Positions 23,862-33,061 of a stretch of DNA of 64,000 nucleotides are shown one piece after another. How positions within the stretch are numbered: the stretch's first letter is position 1; the number at the start of each line of letters is the position of its first letter. A model generated the notes under the pieces. It made no database searches. It was given only the letters and a program-made list of their open reading frames with translations, and was not told the origin of the DNA. A program made the translations under genes and the position numbers. The stretch spans positions 124,001 through 188,000 of the forward strand of contig NZ_QREV01000001.1 in assembly GCF_003363715.1 (NCBI RefSeq). Reading direction: 5' to 3'. This DNA is from Parabacteroides acidifaciens (GTDB lineage: Bacteria; Bacteroidota; Bacteroidia; Bacteroidales; Tannerellaceae).

Positions 23862-25271
23862 TTACTTATTATCACTTCCTTCCTTATTATTAGATTGAAC
23901 AATCCGTATATTTTCGGGTGCGATTGTGATGCCGACCCGGTCGCCGTCGTCCCAGACATCGTTCGTATCGACAAAGATATCCTCGTCCCAGTCGGTAAAC
24001 ACCGTCAGGTGATAATGGTTGCCTTTATACAGGATAAACTTAACTTCACCGGTCAGACGTCCGTCTTCCTCATTATCTTCCAGGATGACATCTCCGAAGC
24101 CGATCTCCACCCGGACTGGAGTCTCGGGTTCGATACCGGACACTTCCTTGCATTCGAACGTACATCCTAAGAACTCCACATGTGTAGTGTCGATCATTTT
24201 TCCTTCGAACGTATTGCAGACACGTTCCTTCTTCATCACATGGATGTCGAACGGCTTTACCAATAAACCGACTTCCTGTCCGGCGTCAAAGCAATGGTAA
24301 TCCTGTACCATGAACTCAAAGCCTTCGGGCGTCTGTACCATCATTTCATAATGAACACCTTTAAAGATGGAGGAAGTAACCGTTCCGGTAAGCATTGCCG
24401 CTTCCGAAGGTTCGAATATATAAATGTCTTCCGGACGGATCACGACGTCCACCGGTGTATGTTCACCGAAACCTTCGTCAACACACTCGAACTCGTGTCC
24501 GGCAAAAGAAACCGATTTGTCTTTAATCATCAACCCGTTCAGGATATTGCTCTCGCCGATGAAGTCGGCAACGAACGAGTTGATCGGTTCGTTATAGATG
24601 TCGATCGGTGTCCCGATCTGCTGTATCTTTCCTTCACTCATCACCACGATGGTATCGCTCAGGGTAAGCGCCTCTTCCTGGTCGTGGGTAACATAAATAA
24701 AGGTTATCCCTAAGGATTTATGCATCTCTTTCAGCTCCATCTGCATATCCTTACGCATCTTGAGGTCGAGAGCCGCCAACGGTTCGTCCAGCAAAAGCAC
24801 CTCCGGTTCATTCACGATGGCACGGGCAATGGCTACACGCTGCTGTTGCCCGCCGGAAAGGGAATCGACATCGCGGTCCTCGTAATCGGTCATCCCCACC
24901 ATTTTCAACGCTTGCTTCACTTTCTTTTCAATAACGGCAGCCGGCAGCTTCTTCAACTTCAGCCCGAAAGCAATATTATTGAAGACATTCAAGTGAGGAA
25001 AAAGGGCATACTTCTGGAATACGGTATTGACCGGGCGTTTATGAGGAGGCGTTTGCGTGATTTCCTTTCCCGCAATGGTGATCACACCCTCCGAAGCGGT
25101 CTGAAATCCGGCAATCAGACGCAACAACGTCGTCTTTCCACAACCGGACGGCCCCAGAATAGTTACGAACTCGCCCTTACGGACAGACAAATTGACATCA
25201 TTCAATACGGCCTTGTCCCCGAAAAACTTCGAGACATGCTCTACACCAATGATGCAGTCAGACTTTTGCAT
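23862..25271 (-). CDS. potA: Spermidine/putrescine ABC transporter ATPase with two C-terminal TOBE domains (PotA)
   Basis: This 469-aa ATPase drives polyamine import. The ABC domain (1 to about 240) has Walker [10 protein letters not shown] (40-48), Q-loop, signature [14 protein letters not shown], Walker B VLLLDEP and switch [13 protein letters not shown]. It is about 90 residues longer than E. coli PotA. The tail holds two similar halves: [25 protein letters not shown] and [25 protein letters not shown]. This reads as a duplicated TOBE domain. First gene of potABCD; a TACCTTTG box lies at 25336-25343. Confidence 0.93.
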   Translation of the reverse strand: MQKSDCIIGVEHVSKFFGDKAVLNDVNLSVRKGEFVTILGPSGCGKTTLLRLIAGFQTASEGVITIAGKEITQTPPHKRPVNTVFQKYALFPHLNVFNNIAFGLKLKKLPAAVIEKKVKQALKMVGMTDYEDRDVDSLSGGQQQRVAIARAIVNEPEVLLLDEPLAALDLKMRKDMQMELKEMHKSLGITFIYVTHDQEEALTLSDTIVVMSEGKIQQIGTPIDIYNEPINSFVADFIGESNILNGLMIKDKSVSFAGHEFECVDEGFGEHTPVDVVIRPEDIYIFEPSEAAMLTGTVTSSIFKGVHYEMMVQTPEGFEFMVQDYHCFDAGQEVGLLVKPFDIHVMKKERVCNTFEGKMIDTTHVEFLGCTFECKEVSGIEPETPVRVEIGFGDVILEDNEEDGRLTGEVKFILYKGNHYHLTVFTDWDEDIFVDTNDVWDDGDRVGITIAPENIRIVQSNNKEGSDNK

Positions 25272-25335
25272 AGACTATACCTCTTTTTACCAATACAGAT
25301 TAAACATATTCCGATTTTTCTTGCCTAAAGCGGCA

Positions 25336-25343
25336 CAAAGGTA
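25336..25343 (-). promoter_or_regulatory. -7 promoter element for potABCD
   Basis: TACCTTTG on the minus strand, 65 bp before the potA start. A degenerate heptamer tract (AAATTGA, AAATCGA, GAATTGA, 25351-25371) lies just upstream of it. Confidence 0.7.
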
Positions 25344-25419
25344 TAGTAATAAATTGAAAATCGAGAATTGAGAAATAAACTATTTTGTTGTCCAGACTTC
25401 GCAATCCAATTTCTTTTCC

Positions 25420-25427
25420 TAATTTTG
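25420..25427 (+). promoter_or_regulatory. -7 promoter element for the beta-propeller lipoprotein
   Basis: TAATTTTG, 28 bp before the ATG at 25456. TTTTG at about 25383-25387 upstream could serve as a -33 element but the spacing is long. Confidence 0.6.
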
Positions 25428-25455
25428 CCTGTACTACAAATAATACACAAACATT

Positions 25456-26583
25456 ATGAAAACGATCCCATTCGCCATTGTCTTAGTCTTCCTGTCAATA
25501 AGTACCGGATGCAAGATGAATCCTGAAAAAAAAGAAACACCTCTTCCCGCCTTCGATTTAGGTGAAGCTATCACAAAGCATGTTCCGGACACATTTACCT
25601 GGAACAGCATCACTAAACATATCACCTATATCCCCATATCGAGTACATCCGACCTTCTCTTCGCATCGGCCCAGCCAGTATATAGCGGCAAAGATTTCTA
25701 CTGTGTGGTCGATCATAGAACCAGTACAATCTTCTGTACTGATAAAAACGGGAAAGTGATCCATTCTTTTTCAAAGAAGGGACAAGGCCCCGGTGAATAT
25801 ACCACGATCGCATACGTACATGTCAACCCGCAAGAATCAACCATCCGGGTTTTCGACCAAAGAGCTAATAAATATATTGTTTATGACCTGGATGGAAACA
25901 TGAAACAGGAGATTTTCCTGAAAGATAAAGAGATCACCACCCCTCTTTTCATCTCCGACAATTACACCGTAGCCAAAGGTCAAAACGATGCGCCTTATAG
26001 ACTGTATATTACCGATAAAGAATTGAATATCCGGGAAGGTATGTTTCCTACAGATACATCTTTAACAGAAATGGAACGTATGTGTATGACCTGGCAACTT
26101 AATTTCTGCCGAAACCGAGACCAAGCAATTGTCCATTATGTAAACGAAGACACGGTATTTACCATCAACGGAACCGGTTTACAACCTCTCTGTATCTTTA
26201 AAAAAGGAGAATACAAACTTCCCGAAGAAGAAGCGAAGAAACCGATGGAGATGACTACCAGTGGTTCACCTTATATCCGGAGCATGTGGTTATCCTCCAT
26301 ACCGGGCTATTATCTGATTGCCTATTTGCGGGAAAACCATTTCTTTTATGAAGTATGGGACCAGACTAATAATGAAATAATATCACGTTTTTCAAATGAA
26401 AAAGGAGAATGGGGCTTGCCTTTATGCCTTCCTTCCGGGAAAAAGGTACGGATAGATACAAGAAATATCTATATTAATGGCAATACGGTTATCTCCTATA
26501 TCGATGCAGCAACAGCTGCTGAAGGAAAAGTCCCGGGAGTAGAGGAAGATGATAATCCGGTTCTGGTCGTAATGGAATTATAG
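25456..26583 (+). CDS. 6-bladed beta-propeller lipoprotein
   Basis: This 375-aa lipoprotein (signal to LSISTGC, lipidated C19) belongs to the Bacteroidota 6-bladed beta-propeller family. The diagnostic motif KKGQGPGEY is at about 107-115, after a blade strand ending in GKVIHSF. Repeated blade strands follow (IRVFDQRANKYIVYDLDGN, YRLYITDKELNIREG). Such proteins are common surface lipoproteins of unknown ligand. It is transcribed alone and is followed by the 511-bp element. Confidence 0.82.
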   Translation: MKTIPFAIVLVFLSISTGCKMNPEKKETPLPAFDLGEAITKHVPDTFTWNSITKHITYIPISSTSDLLFASAQPVYSGKDFYCVVDHRTSTIFCTDKNGKVIHSFSKKGQGPGEYTTIAYVHVNPQESTIRVFDQRANKYIVYDLDGNMKQEIFLKDKEITTPLFISDNYTVAKGQNDAPYRLYITDKELNIREGMFPTDTSLTEMERMCMTWQLNFCRNRDQAIVHYVNEDTVFTINGTGLQPLCIFKKGEYKLPEEEAKKPMEMTTSGSPYIRSMWLSSIPGYYLIAYLRENHFFYEVWDQTNNEIISRFSNEKGEWGLPLCLPSGKKVRIDTRNIYINGNTVISYIDAATAAEGKVPGVEEDDNPVLVVMEL

Positions 26584-26615
26584 TAATAAGCGACAGGACA
26601 GTTCATGTCGTTTAA

Positions 26616-27127
26616 TACAATAACCCCCTTTTGATGCTATTTTTCTATTTCGTCCGAAATCTTGATCGATTTTGGATTGACTCTTTTCAGGGTTTTGGCC
26701 TTTTTATCTGACAACAGATGAGGTGAGGTGCGCAGCCCGTTCTAAAAAACGCTCTTTTTGATTGCCGAAAGACGGAAACGCCGACAAAGTGATAAAGCTT
26801 AACTCCCGGAGAATCGCCTGTAGCAAAACAAAGACGGACTGCGTCTCAAATATGCAAAGGAAGTTCCGGGAGCTTGTCGCCACGACGACCGTCTTCATCG
26901 CCCTCGCGACCGTCTTCATTGGAATGGCGACCGTCTTCATAGGGTACGGCGACCGTCTTCATGGCGATAAAGTACCTCGAAAATGAAATAAAGGTTGACT
27001 TCCCTGCCTAAAGACTCCCGGGAAAGAGTACAAAGTCCTTTTTTGAGGTCAAAAAAGCGGATTAACATTTGTTTTGTTTCGGATGCTTTTTGAGCCTGAA
27101 AAACGCGTTTTATACAATAAGCCCCCC
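26616..27127 (-). mobile_element. 512-bp interspersed element, copy B (non-autonomous, MITE-like)
   Basis: This is the opposite-strand counterpart of 441-951. On the plus strand it starts TACAATAACCCCC (26616-26628) and ends TACAATAAGCCCCCC (27113-27127), the complements of the direct terminal repeats of copy A. Homology runs through, with best conservation at both ends and around AGTTAAG.TTTATCACTTTG in the middle. Instead of an inverted repeat, this copy carries four direct repeats of CGACCGTCTTCAT at 26886, 26907, 26928 and 26950 (21-22 bp period). Short frames across the repeat give heptad peptides (TVFIALA, TVFIGMA on the plus strand), which I treat as by-products. Confidence 0.65.
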
Positions 27128-27178
27128 AGGCAATCCCAATAAAAAAGCGGTTTGTGTGAAAAAGTTTTCAGAATTACT

Positions 27179-27186
27179 TACATTTG
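27179..27186 (+). promoter_or_regulatory. -7 promoter element for ispE
   Basis: TACATTTG, 25 bp before the ispE ATG, with TTTG at 27151-27154 as a candidate -33 element. Confidence 0.65.
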
Positions 27187-27211
27187 TCGATTATATTAAA
27201 ATGAATCAGTT

Positions 27212-28021
27212 ATGATCTGTTTTCCTAATGCCAAAATAAATCTGGGACTGAATGTCGTAAGCAAGCGCCCGGACGGCTACCATAATATCGAAACTATTTT
27301 CTATCCGGTTCCGGTGAAAGATGCACTGGAAATAGTCGGAGCCGACAGTTTTTCCTTCACGCAGACCGGGATTCCCGTCGATGCCCCGGCAGAAAAGAAC
27401 CTGGTAATAAAAGCGATGAATCTGCTGAAAAGCCGGTACGAAATTCCTGAATTGAATGTCCATCTGTTGAAAGCAATCCCTTTCGGGGCCGGACTGGGCG
27501 GAGGATCGGCCGATGCCGCTTTTATGCTGAAGCTGCTCAATGATTATTGCAAATTGGATATTTCGCAGGAGGAGCTGGAAAAGTTAGCATCCTCTATTGG
27601 AGCGGACTGCCCGTTCTTTATCCGCAATACACCGGTATTTGCTTCCGGCACGGGGAACATATTCGAGCCGGTGAAATTGTCGTTGAAAGGTTACCACCTT
27701 TGCCTGGTGAAACCGGATGTAGCAGTCTCCACACCCGAAGCCTATGCAAACGTAACGCCGCAAGCGCCCCATGTCTCGCTAAAAGAGATTGCCGAAAAAC
27801 CGGTGACGGACTGGAAAGAACTGATGATAAACGATTTTGAAAAGAGCGTTTTCCCTAAATATCCGGTGATCAGCGAAATAAAAGAGATGCTTTACAGGGA
27901 AGGTGCGCTGTATGCCTCGATGTCCGGTTCCGGTTCATCCGTCTTCGGACTGTTCAGGGAAGCAACCGGATTGAAAGGATTGTTCCCGGATTGTTTTGTC
28001 TGGGAGGGACAATTGCCATGA
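27212..28021 (+). CDS. ispE: 4-diphosphocytidyl-2-C-methyl-D-erythritol kinase
   Basis: This 269-aa GHMP kinase phosphorylates CDP-methylerythritol in the MEP isoprenoid pathway. It begins ICFPNAKINLGLNV with the active-site-type K8. The ATP-binding glycine loop is PFGAGLGGGSADAA (90-103). D139 (IGADCPFF) is in place of the catalytic Asp. The third GHMP motif, SMSGSGSSVFGLF, is near the C-terminus. The gene overlaps the following methyltransferase by 4 bp. Confidence 0.95.
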   Translation: MICFPNAKINLGLNVVSKRPDGYHNIETIFYPVPVKDALEIVGADSFSFTQTGIPVDAPAEKNLVIKAMNLLKSRYEIPELNVHLLKAIPFGAGLGGGSADAAFMLKLLNDYCKLDISQEELEKLASSIGADCPFFIRNTPVFASGTGNIFEPVKLSLKGYHLCLVKPDVAVSTPEAYANVTPQAPHVSLKEIAEKPVTDWKELMINDFEKSVFPKYPVISEIKEMLYREGALYASMSGSGSSVFGLFREATGLKGLFPDCFVWEGQLP

Positions 28022-28602
28022 ATAAAATAGCGGAATTCTTCGATACCCTGGCAGACCGCTGGGACGAATTGTGCACGCATGATCCGGAGAAGCTGAACCA
28101 TATCCTGCAAAACACCGGACTCCGGAAGGGGCTTCGTATCCTGGATGTGGGATGCGGCACGGGAGTATTGGAAAGTTATCTCCTGCCTTATTCTCCGCAA
28201 CGGATTGTCGGAGTCGACATATCGCCGGGCATGATTGAAAAGGCACGAAGCAAGTATGCGACACCGGTTGTCGATTTCCGTTGTGCGGACGTGTTGGATC
28301 TTCAGGGAGAGTCGTTTGACTATATCATTGCCTACAGTGTCTTTCCCCATTTTCCGGAACCGGAGAAGCTCATCTCCCACCTCGCCGGACTACTTACGGC
28401 AGGGGGTGAACTGGTGATTTGCCACAGTGAAAGCCGTCACAAGATCAACGGCCATCATGATAAACACGCCGGAAAGCTATCCGAAGGATTGCCTCCGGTG
28501 GAAGAATTGGCCGGCATGTTGTCCCCTTTCTTCACCGTGAATAAGGCCGAAGACAACGAGCGACTCTATATGATTAGCGCTACACGTAAACAAACATTAT
28601 AA
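28018..28602 (+). CDS. Class I SAM-dependent methyltransferase
   Basis: This 194-aa cytosolic methyltransferase has the SAM-binding motif I ILDVGCGTGV (41-50), an acidic end of strand 2 (VGVDISPGMIE), motif II CADVLDL and DYIIAYSVFPHFPEPEKLI. It is coupled to ispE through an ATGA overlap. The substrate is unknown; in similar small methyltransferases the acceptor is a metabolite. The late segment HKINGHHDKHAG is His-rich and not typical, and could bind metal. Confidence 0.82.
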   Translation: MNKIAEFFDTLADRWDELCTHDPEKLNHILQNTGLRKGLRILDVGCGTGVLESYLLPYSPQRIVGVDISPGMIEKARSKYATPVVDFRCADVLDLQGESFDYIIAYSVFPHFPEPEKLISHLAGLLTAGGELVICHSESRHKINGHHDKHAGKLSEGLPPVEELAGMLSPFFTVNKAEDNERLYMISATRKQTL

Positions 28603-28614
28603 ACATACACAAAT

Positions 28615-31107
28615 ATGAATCAAAAGATTAAACTTATCCCGGTACTCCTCTTCTCGGCTTTCGCGGCACAAGCTGCGGACGACGTCAAGGTGATGCAGTA
28701 CCTTCATGCCGGCCCTGTTCCGGTGAACAAGCCCATCCTAACAGACAGCCTGAACGTCAACGGCAAACCTTTCGAAGCAAAAAACCTGGTCAAGTCGACT
28801 GTCCCGTTCGACCGGGCGTTGAGTAATGCAACCGTTATCGATGCAGACACGGCAGGACTGATCACCGTTCCTGCCCCCGAAAAAGGATATGCCTTGCATC
28901 TTTACTCTTTCTACCTGAACAGTGACCGCTACACAAAAGGATCATTAGAGGTATCCGGCCCGGGCACATTCGAGGTATTTGTCAACAACAAACTGGTCGG
29001 TGCAACTTCCGAGCTGACGCTGGAACCGCACCGCTATGAAGTGGTAGTGAAATATCTGACTGCAGAGACCGACACTTGCCCCTCCACGCTGAAAGCGCTT
29101 TTTAAAAGTGAAGAAGAGGCTCAGGTTACAGCGTCCCTCGATCCGGAGAAACGATATACCTCGCGCGACATCCTCGAAGGAACACAGTTTCGCGGGACAA
29201 GCGTCTCCCCGAACGGTAAATATGTATTGGTAAAATACTATACCCGCATGGAAGGCGGCAAGAGCGAACAGTATGCCCAACTGCGGGACGCGGCAACCGG
29301 ACGTGTATTGCTGCAGGACAAGGGTTTTATCCTGAGTGCCGACTGGATGCCGACCAGCAATAAAATGTATTTCACCCGTACGGGATTGAACGGAAGCGAG
29401 CTGGTCACCGTAGATCCTGCCACCATGCAGGAAGAAGTCCTGGCTGAAAACCTGCCGGAAGGAAGTTTCAGCTTTACGCCGGACGAAAAGACTCTGCTCT
29501 ACACGATCCAGGAGGAAGGACCGAAAGACGGGCCGGACATGCTCCGCATACTGGAGCCGAACGACCGCCTGCCCGGTTTCCGTAACCGCTATTTCATCTG
29601 GCGTTACGACCTTCAGACCGGCTTGTACGAACAGTTGACATACGGGCATAACAACACGTTCATCAACGATGTAAGTGCAGACAGCCGTTACCTGCTGTTC
29701 AGCACCAGTGAACAAGATTACACTGCGCTGCCCAGCTCAAGCAACTCGATGTATAAACTGGACTTGCAGACAATGGCCGTCGACACATTGTGGGAAGGCG
29801 CCAAATACATCAACGCAGCCACTTTCTCGCCGGACGGCAAACAACTGCTGGTGTTCGGCTCCGGTAACGCTTTCGACAATATCGGTCTGAACATCCAGGA
29901 AGGACAAATCTCCAACACATACGACGGACAGATTTTCCTGTATGATCCGGCAACCCGGAAAGCGAAAGCGCTTACCAAAGACTTCAATCCGAACGTCACG
30001 ACCGCACAGTGGAGCAAGTATGACGGACAAATCTATATGCTGACGGAAGACCAGGATTACCAGCGTGTCTATACCTGCAATCCGGCAAACGGGAAGATTC
30101 GCCGGATAGACCTGCCGGAAGATGTGATTTACAACTATTCGTTGGCCGAAGCCGCCCCGGTGATGTACTATTACGGCCAGAGCGTATCCAATGCCAACCG
30201 CCTGTACTGCTATAATACGAAGAGCAATAAGAACCAGCTGATCTACGACCTGTCTGCCGACAAGCTGAAAGACGTCAAGTTCGGCGAAGTCCATGACTGG
30301 AACTTTACCTCTGCCGACGGAACCGTGATCCAGGGACGCTACTACCTCCCGCCCAATTTCGATGCGGCAAAGAAATATCCGATGATCGTCTATTATTATG
30401 GAGGTACATCCCCGACGAACCGCGCGCTGGAATTTAGCTATTCCATGCATATGTACGCTGCTCTCGGCTATGTGGTCTATACACTGAATCCAAGCGGAAC
30501 AACCGGCTTCGGACAGGAATTTGCAGCCCGCCACGTCAATGCGTGGGGAACCAAGACTGCCGACGAGATCATCCAGGGCACGGAGCAATTCTGCAAGGAA
30601 CATTCCTTCGTCAATCCGAAAAAGATCGGTTGTGCAGGCGCCAGCTACGGTGGTTTCATGACCCAGTATCTGCAAACCAAAACCGATCTGTTTGCCGCCG
30701 CCGTCAGCCATGCCGGCATCAGTGCCCTGAGCAGTTACTGGGGCGAAGGATATTGGGGATACGGATATTGCTCGGTTGCCAATACGGGCACTTATCCCTG
30801 GAATAATCCGGAGTTCTTCACCCGACACAGTCCGCTGTTCAATGCCGACAAGATCAAAACTCCGCTCCTGCTGCTCCACGGCAATGCAGATACAAACGTT
30901 CCTATCGGCGAAAGCATCCAGATGTTCCTGGCGTTGAAGATACTTGGAAAGACAGTTGAGTTTGTTCAGGTAGACGGCGAGAACCACGGAGTGGCCGATT
31001 ATAAGAAACGGCTGGAATGGCAGAACACGATCTTCGCCTGGTTTGCCAAATACCTGAAAGACGAACCGCAATGGTGGGACGCTCTTTATCCGGAAAGACA
31101 TCTATAA
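28615..31107 (+). CDS. Secreted S9-family prolyl oligopeptidase/dipeptidyl-peptidase-like protease
   Basis: This 830-aa periplasmic serine peptidase has a signal MNQKIKLIPVLLFSAFAAQA. An N-terminal beta region and a beta-propeller with WD/PD40-like strands (VSPNGKYVLV, FTPDEKTLLYT, FSPDGKQLLVFG) follow. The C-terminal alpha/beta-hydrolase has the catalytic triad S677 (GASYGG), D759 (HGNADTNVP) and H791 (ENHGV). It probably cleaves short peptides, possibly after proline or in a DPP-like way; the exact cleavage is not decided. It starts 12 bp after the methyltransferase and may be cotranscribed. A strong terminator follows. Confidence 0.9.
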   Translation: MNQKIKLIPVLLFSAFAAQAADDVKVMQYLHAGPVPVNKPILTDSLNVNGKPFEAKNLVKSTVPFDRALSNATVIDADTAGLITVPAPEKGYALHLYSFYLNSDRYTKGSLEVSGPGTFEVFVNNKLVGATSELTLEPHRYEVVVKYLTAETDTCPSTLKALFKSEEEAQVTASLDPEKRYTSRDILEGTQFRGTSVSPNGKYVLVKYYTRMEGGKSEQYAQLRDAATGRVLLQDKGFILSADWMPTSNKMYFTRTGLNGSELVTVDPATMQEEVLAENLPEGSFSFTPDEKTLLYTIQEEGPKDGPDMLRILEPNDRLPGFRNRYFIWRYDLQTGLYEQLTYGHNNTFINDVSADSRYLLFSTSEQDYTALPSSSNSMYKLDLQTMAVDTLWEGAKYINAATFSPDGKQLLVFGSGNAFDNIGLNIQEGQISNTYDGQIFLYDPATRKAKALTKDFNPNVTTAQWSKYDGQIYMLTEDQDYQRVYTCNPANGKIRRIDLPEDVIYNYSLAEAAPVMYYYGQSVSNANRLYCYNTKSNKNQLIYDLSADKLKDVKFGEVHDWNFTSADGTVIQGRYYLPPNFDAAKKYPMIVYYYGGTSPTNRALEFSYSMHMYAALGYVVYTLNPSGTTGFGQEFAARHVNAWGTKTADEIIQGTEQFCKEHSFVNPKKIGCAGASYGGFMTQYLQTKTDLFAAAVSHAGISALSSYWGEGYWGYGYCSVANTGTYPWNNPEFFTRHSPLFNADKIKTPLLLLHGNADTNVPIGESIQMFLALKILGKTVEFVQVDGENHGVADYKKRLEWQNTIFAWFAKYLKDEPQWWDALYPERHL

Positions 31108-31112
31108 ACCAA

Positions 31113-31158
31113 AAAGGTACATCTAAAGGGAAAAGCCCCTCCGGATGTACCTTTTTTT
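31113..31158 (+). terminator. Intrinsic terminator after the S9 peptidase
   Basis: AAAGGTACATC pairs with GATGTACCTTT, followed by seven T residues at 31152-31158. Confidence 0.88.
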
Positions 31159-31193
31159 AATAACCTAAATCTTTTTACCTAATTACAACCTTC

Positions 31194-32195
31194 TTATTTA
31201 ATATTCGGATTCAATGCATGCCATTCGGAGATCGGAGGCAAGACTCCCATTGCGATCACCTCGTCACGCAAAGCGCAAAGGTGTTCGTAGCTCTTTTCCA
31301 AAGCAGCTTCTTCTTCCGGAGTTCCTTTCACATCCTTCAGGGCTACACCGTCTTTCGTAATGGAAGTTTCCCATGCCATCATGATATGGTCGAACTTGCC
31401 ATTCGATACGTAAGCGCCTGCCGGCCAACGGAACGGTTTACCTCCCATAGCGGCGGCAATCATTTCGATAGAAACATAAGAGGGGCTCTGGAAAGAAGAA
31501 CGGCCACGCAAAGCAATGATGTTGGCACCGCCTTTTGTCACCTTCGTCTGGATTTCAGCCCACTGTTCTTTGGTCAACTTATCAGTTCCGATCATATCTG
31601 TCAACGGTTTGCCGCTGACTTTTGCCGTAGAAGCGTAGACAGCCATCTGTTCGCCATGACCTCCGTATGTGCGGCAGTTTTCGACTACATCCATAGATAC
31701 GCCGAAATGTTTTGCCAACTCGCTACGCAGGCGGGTCGAATCCAAAGCGGCCAATGTCGTTACCTGCGACGGTTTCAAACCTGCATACAATAAAGTGATC
31801 AGACCGGTAATATCAGCCGGGTTGAATATCACAACAATATGTTTAACATCCGGACAGTAAGCCTTTACGTTCTTTCCGAACTCTTCTGCGATAGCAGCAT
31901 TGCCTTTCAGCAAATCTTCACGGGTCATGCCGGCTTTACGGGCAGCACCACCTGAATTTACGATATACTTGGCACCGGTCAGCGCTTCTTTGATATCGGA
32001 AGTGAACGTAATATTCACACCTTCAAAACCACAATGGAATAATTCTTCTGCCACTCCTTCCAAACCCGGAGCATACGGGTCATACAAGCAAATATTGGAA
32101 GTAAGTCCCATCATGATGGCAGTCTGTGCCATGTTTGAACCAATCATACCTGCTGCACCTACGATCGTGAGCTTTTCGTCTGTTAATGTTTTCAT
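31194..32195 (-). CDS. mdh: Malate dehydrogenase
   Basis: This 333-aa NAD-dependent enzyme interconverts malate and oxaloacetate. The dinucleotide motif is VGAAGMIGS (12-20). Substrate arginines are R86 and R92 (AARKAGMTRED). The catalytic pair is D152 (LDSTR, with R155) and H180 (YGGHGEQM). It belongs to the Bacteroidota branch of the LDH/MDH family, with an extra C-terminal segment. Transcribed alone from the TATCTTTG box at 32284-32291 with a leader of about 85 nt. Confidence 0.9.
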   Translation of the reverse strand: MKTLTDEKLTIVGAAGMIGSNMAQTAIMMGLTSNICLYDPYAPGLEGVAEELFHCGFEGVNITFTSDIKEALTGAKYIVNSGGAARKAGMTREDLLKGNAAIAEEFGKNVKAYCPDVKHIVVIFNPADITGLITLLYAGLKPSQVTTLAALDSTRLRSELAKHFGVSMDVVENCRTYGGHGEQMAVYASTAKVSGKPLTDMIGTDKLTKEQWAEIQTKVTKGGANIIALRGRSSFQSPSYVSIEMIAAAMGGKPFRWPAGAYVSNGKFDHIMMAWETSITKDGVALKDVKGTPEEEAALEKSYEHLCALRDEVIAMGVLPPISEWHALNPNIK

Positions 32196-32283
32196 ATTGT
32201 ATTGTTTTTAAATATATATCTTCTTATGTAACACTTCCGGCTCCATAAAGTTCGCCCGGAAACCTTAATTCTTATTTCCTTTG

Positions 32284-32291
32284 CAAAGATA
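32284..32291 (-). promoter_or_regulatory. -7 promoter element for mdh
   Basis: TATCTTTG on the minus strand. The transcript leader contains a small hairpin (TTCCGG..CCGGAA) at about 32245-32267. Confidence 0.65.
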
Positions 32292-32355
32292 AACAGTTTA
32301 AAAATCCCTTGCCAATCATTAATTCCTATCTCCCATAAGCAAAAGTTATATCGGC

Positions 32356-32556
32356 TCAGTCCGTATCTTCCAGTTGGAAGATTTCATCCACATGCTTCCC
32401 GAAAATACCGGCAATCTTCAATGCCAGGACAGTAGAGGGAATATACTTGCCCGACTCTATCGCATTGATCGTTTGGCGGCTCACACTTGTCGCTTCCGCC
32501 AACTGCTGTTGCGTCATCTTCTTGATTGCTCTTTCTACCCGTATCGTATTATTCAT
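32356..32556 (-). CDS. Small XRE-family (Cro/C1-type) transcriptional regulator
   Basis: This 66-aa single-domain HTH protein has the canonical recognition helix region MTQQQLAEATSVSRQTINAIESGKYIPS (14-41) and a closing LALKIAGIFGKHVDEIFQLED. It overlaps the end of the upstream membrane-protein gene by 8 bp. Small XRE proteins paired with membrane proteins in this way are common and usually autoregulated. Two identical-type 16-bp palindromes in the shared promoter region are good operator candidates. Confidence 0.9.
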   Translation of the reverse strand: MNNTIRVERAIKKMTQQQLAEATSVSRQTINAIESGKYIPSTVLALKIAGIFGKHVDEIFQLEDTD

Positions 32557-33037
32557 CTTCTACTCCATTCTTTTTAAATTGATACAAATCCCATCTGTAT
32601 TTTACAATAAAAAATATCAGGACAGTGAACAACCCGACAAATGCGACACTCAGATAGGCAGCGCCATATATAAATATGGTAGCCAGGATCAGCAATAAAT
32701 AATTAACCAATATAGCCCAAACCAAAGAGTTCATACGAATCCTGGCTATGCACTCATCTTCATCTTTCTCTCTTGAAAAACCTACAAACAAGAGAGAAAC
32801 GGCCAAACCGATCGAAGCAATTTCATCCAAAGCCCCATTTTCACCCACATCCAGCAAAACATCGATAAAACCCCTTTGCTCGGGAGAATGGTTAAACGGC
32901 GGAAACTGAAACAATTGAAATCCATCCGATCCGTAATTAAATACATACAAACAGTAAATGCTTAACAGCCCGAACGGGATTAATAAGCTCCAACCTATCT
33001 TCCTGAAGACGGCAGGAAAAAGATAATTTGCTTTCAT
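32549..33037 (-). CDS. Integral membrane protein paired with XRE regulator
   Basis: This 162-aa protein has four predicted membrane helices (about 14-34, 74-90, 106-126 and 128-148). An acidic, Pro/Phe-rich loop follows helix 1 (FQLFQFPPFNHSPEQ). I do not recognise a named family beyond the membrane partners of small XRE regulators. The start at 33037 (MKANYLFP) is preferred over an in-frame upstream codon inside the promoter. It is the first gene of a two-gene unit with the regulator. Confidence 0.72.
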   Translation of the reverse strand: MKANYLFPAVFRKIGWSLLIPFGLLSIYCLYVFNYGSDGFQLFQFPPFNHSPEQRGFIDVLLDVGENGALDEIASIGLAVSLLFVGFSREKDEDECIARIRMNSLVWAILVNYLLLILATIFIYGAAYLSVAFVGLFTVLIFFIVKYRWDLYQFKKNGVEDE

Positions 33038-33061
33038 AATATTCAAGTATTTGTAACGCCA

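Larger units (their letters stand above)
26584..27211. other. Intergenic region occupied by interspersed element copy B and the ispE promoter
   Basis: Of these 628 bp, 26616-27127 are the second copy of the 511-bp element. The remainder holds a weak hairpin after the propeller gene (GCGACA..TGTCGT, about 26590-26610) and the ispE promoter at 27179-27186. Confidence 0.6.

Noticed and set aside
26762-26986. 74-codon frame with TVFIALA-type repeats in element copy B
   Set aside because: It is read across the 21-22 bp repeats, is not preserved in copy A and has no ribosome site.
29737-31101. 454-codon open frame antisense to the S9 peptidase
   Set aside because: The plus-strand gene has complete catalytic motifs and a terminator. 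The antisense frame has no recognisable domain and is a by-product of GC-rich codon third positions.
32196-32283. Riboswitch in the mdh leader
   Set aside because: Only one 6-bp hairpin is visible and nothing matches a known ligand-binding fold.
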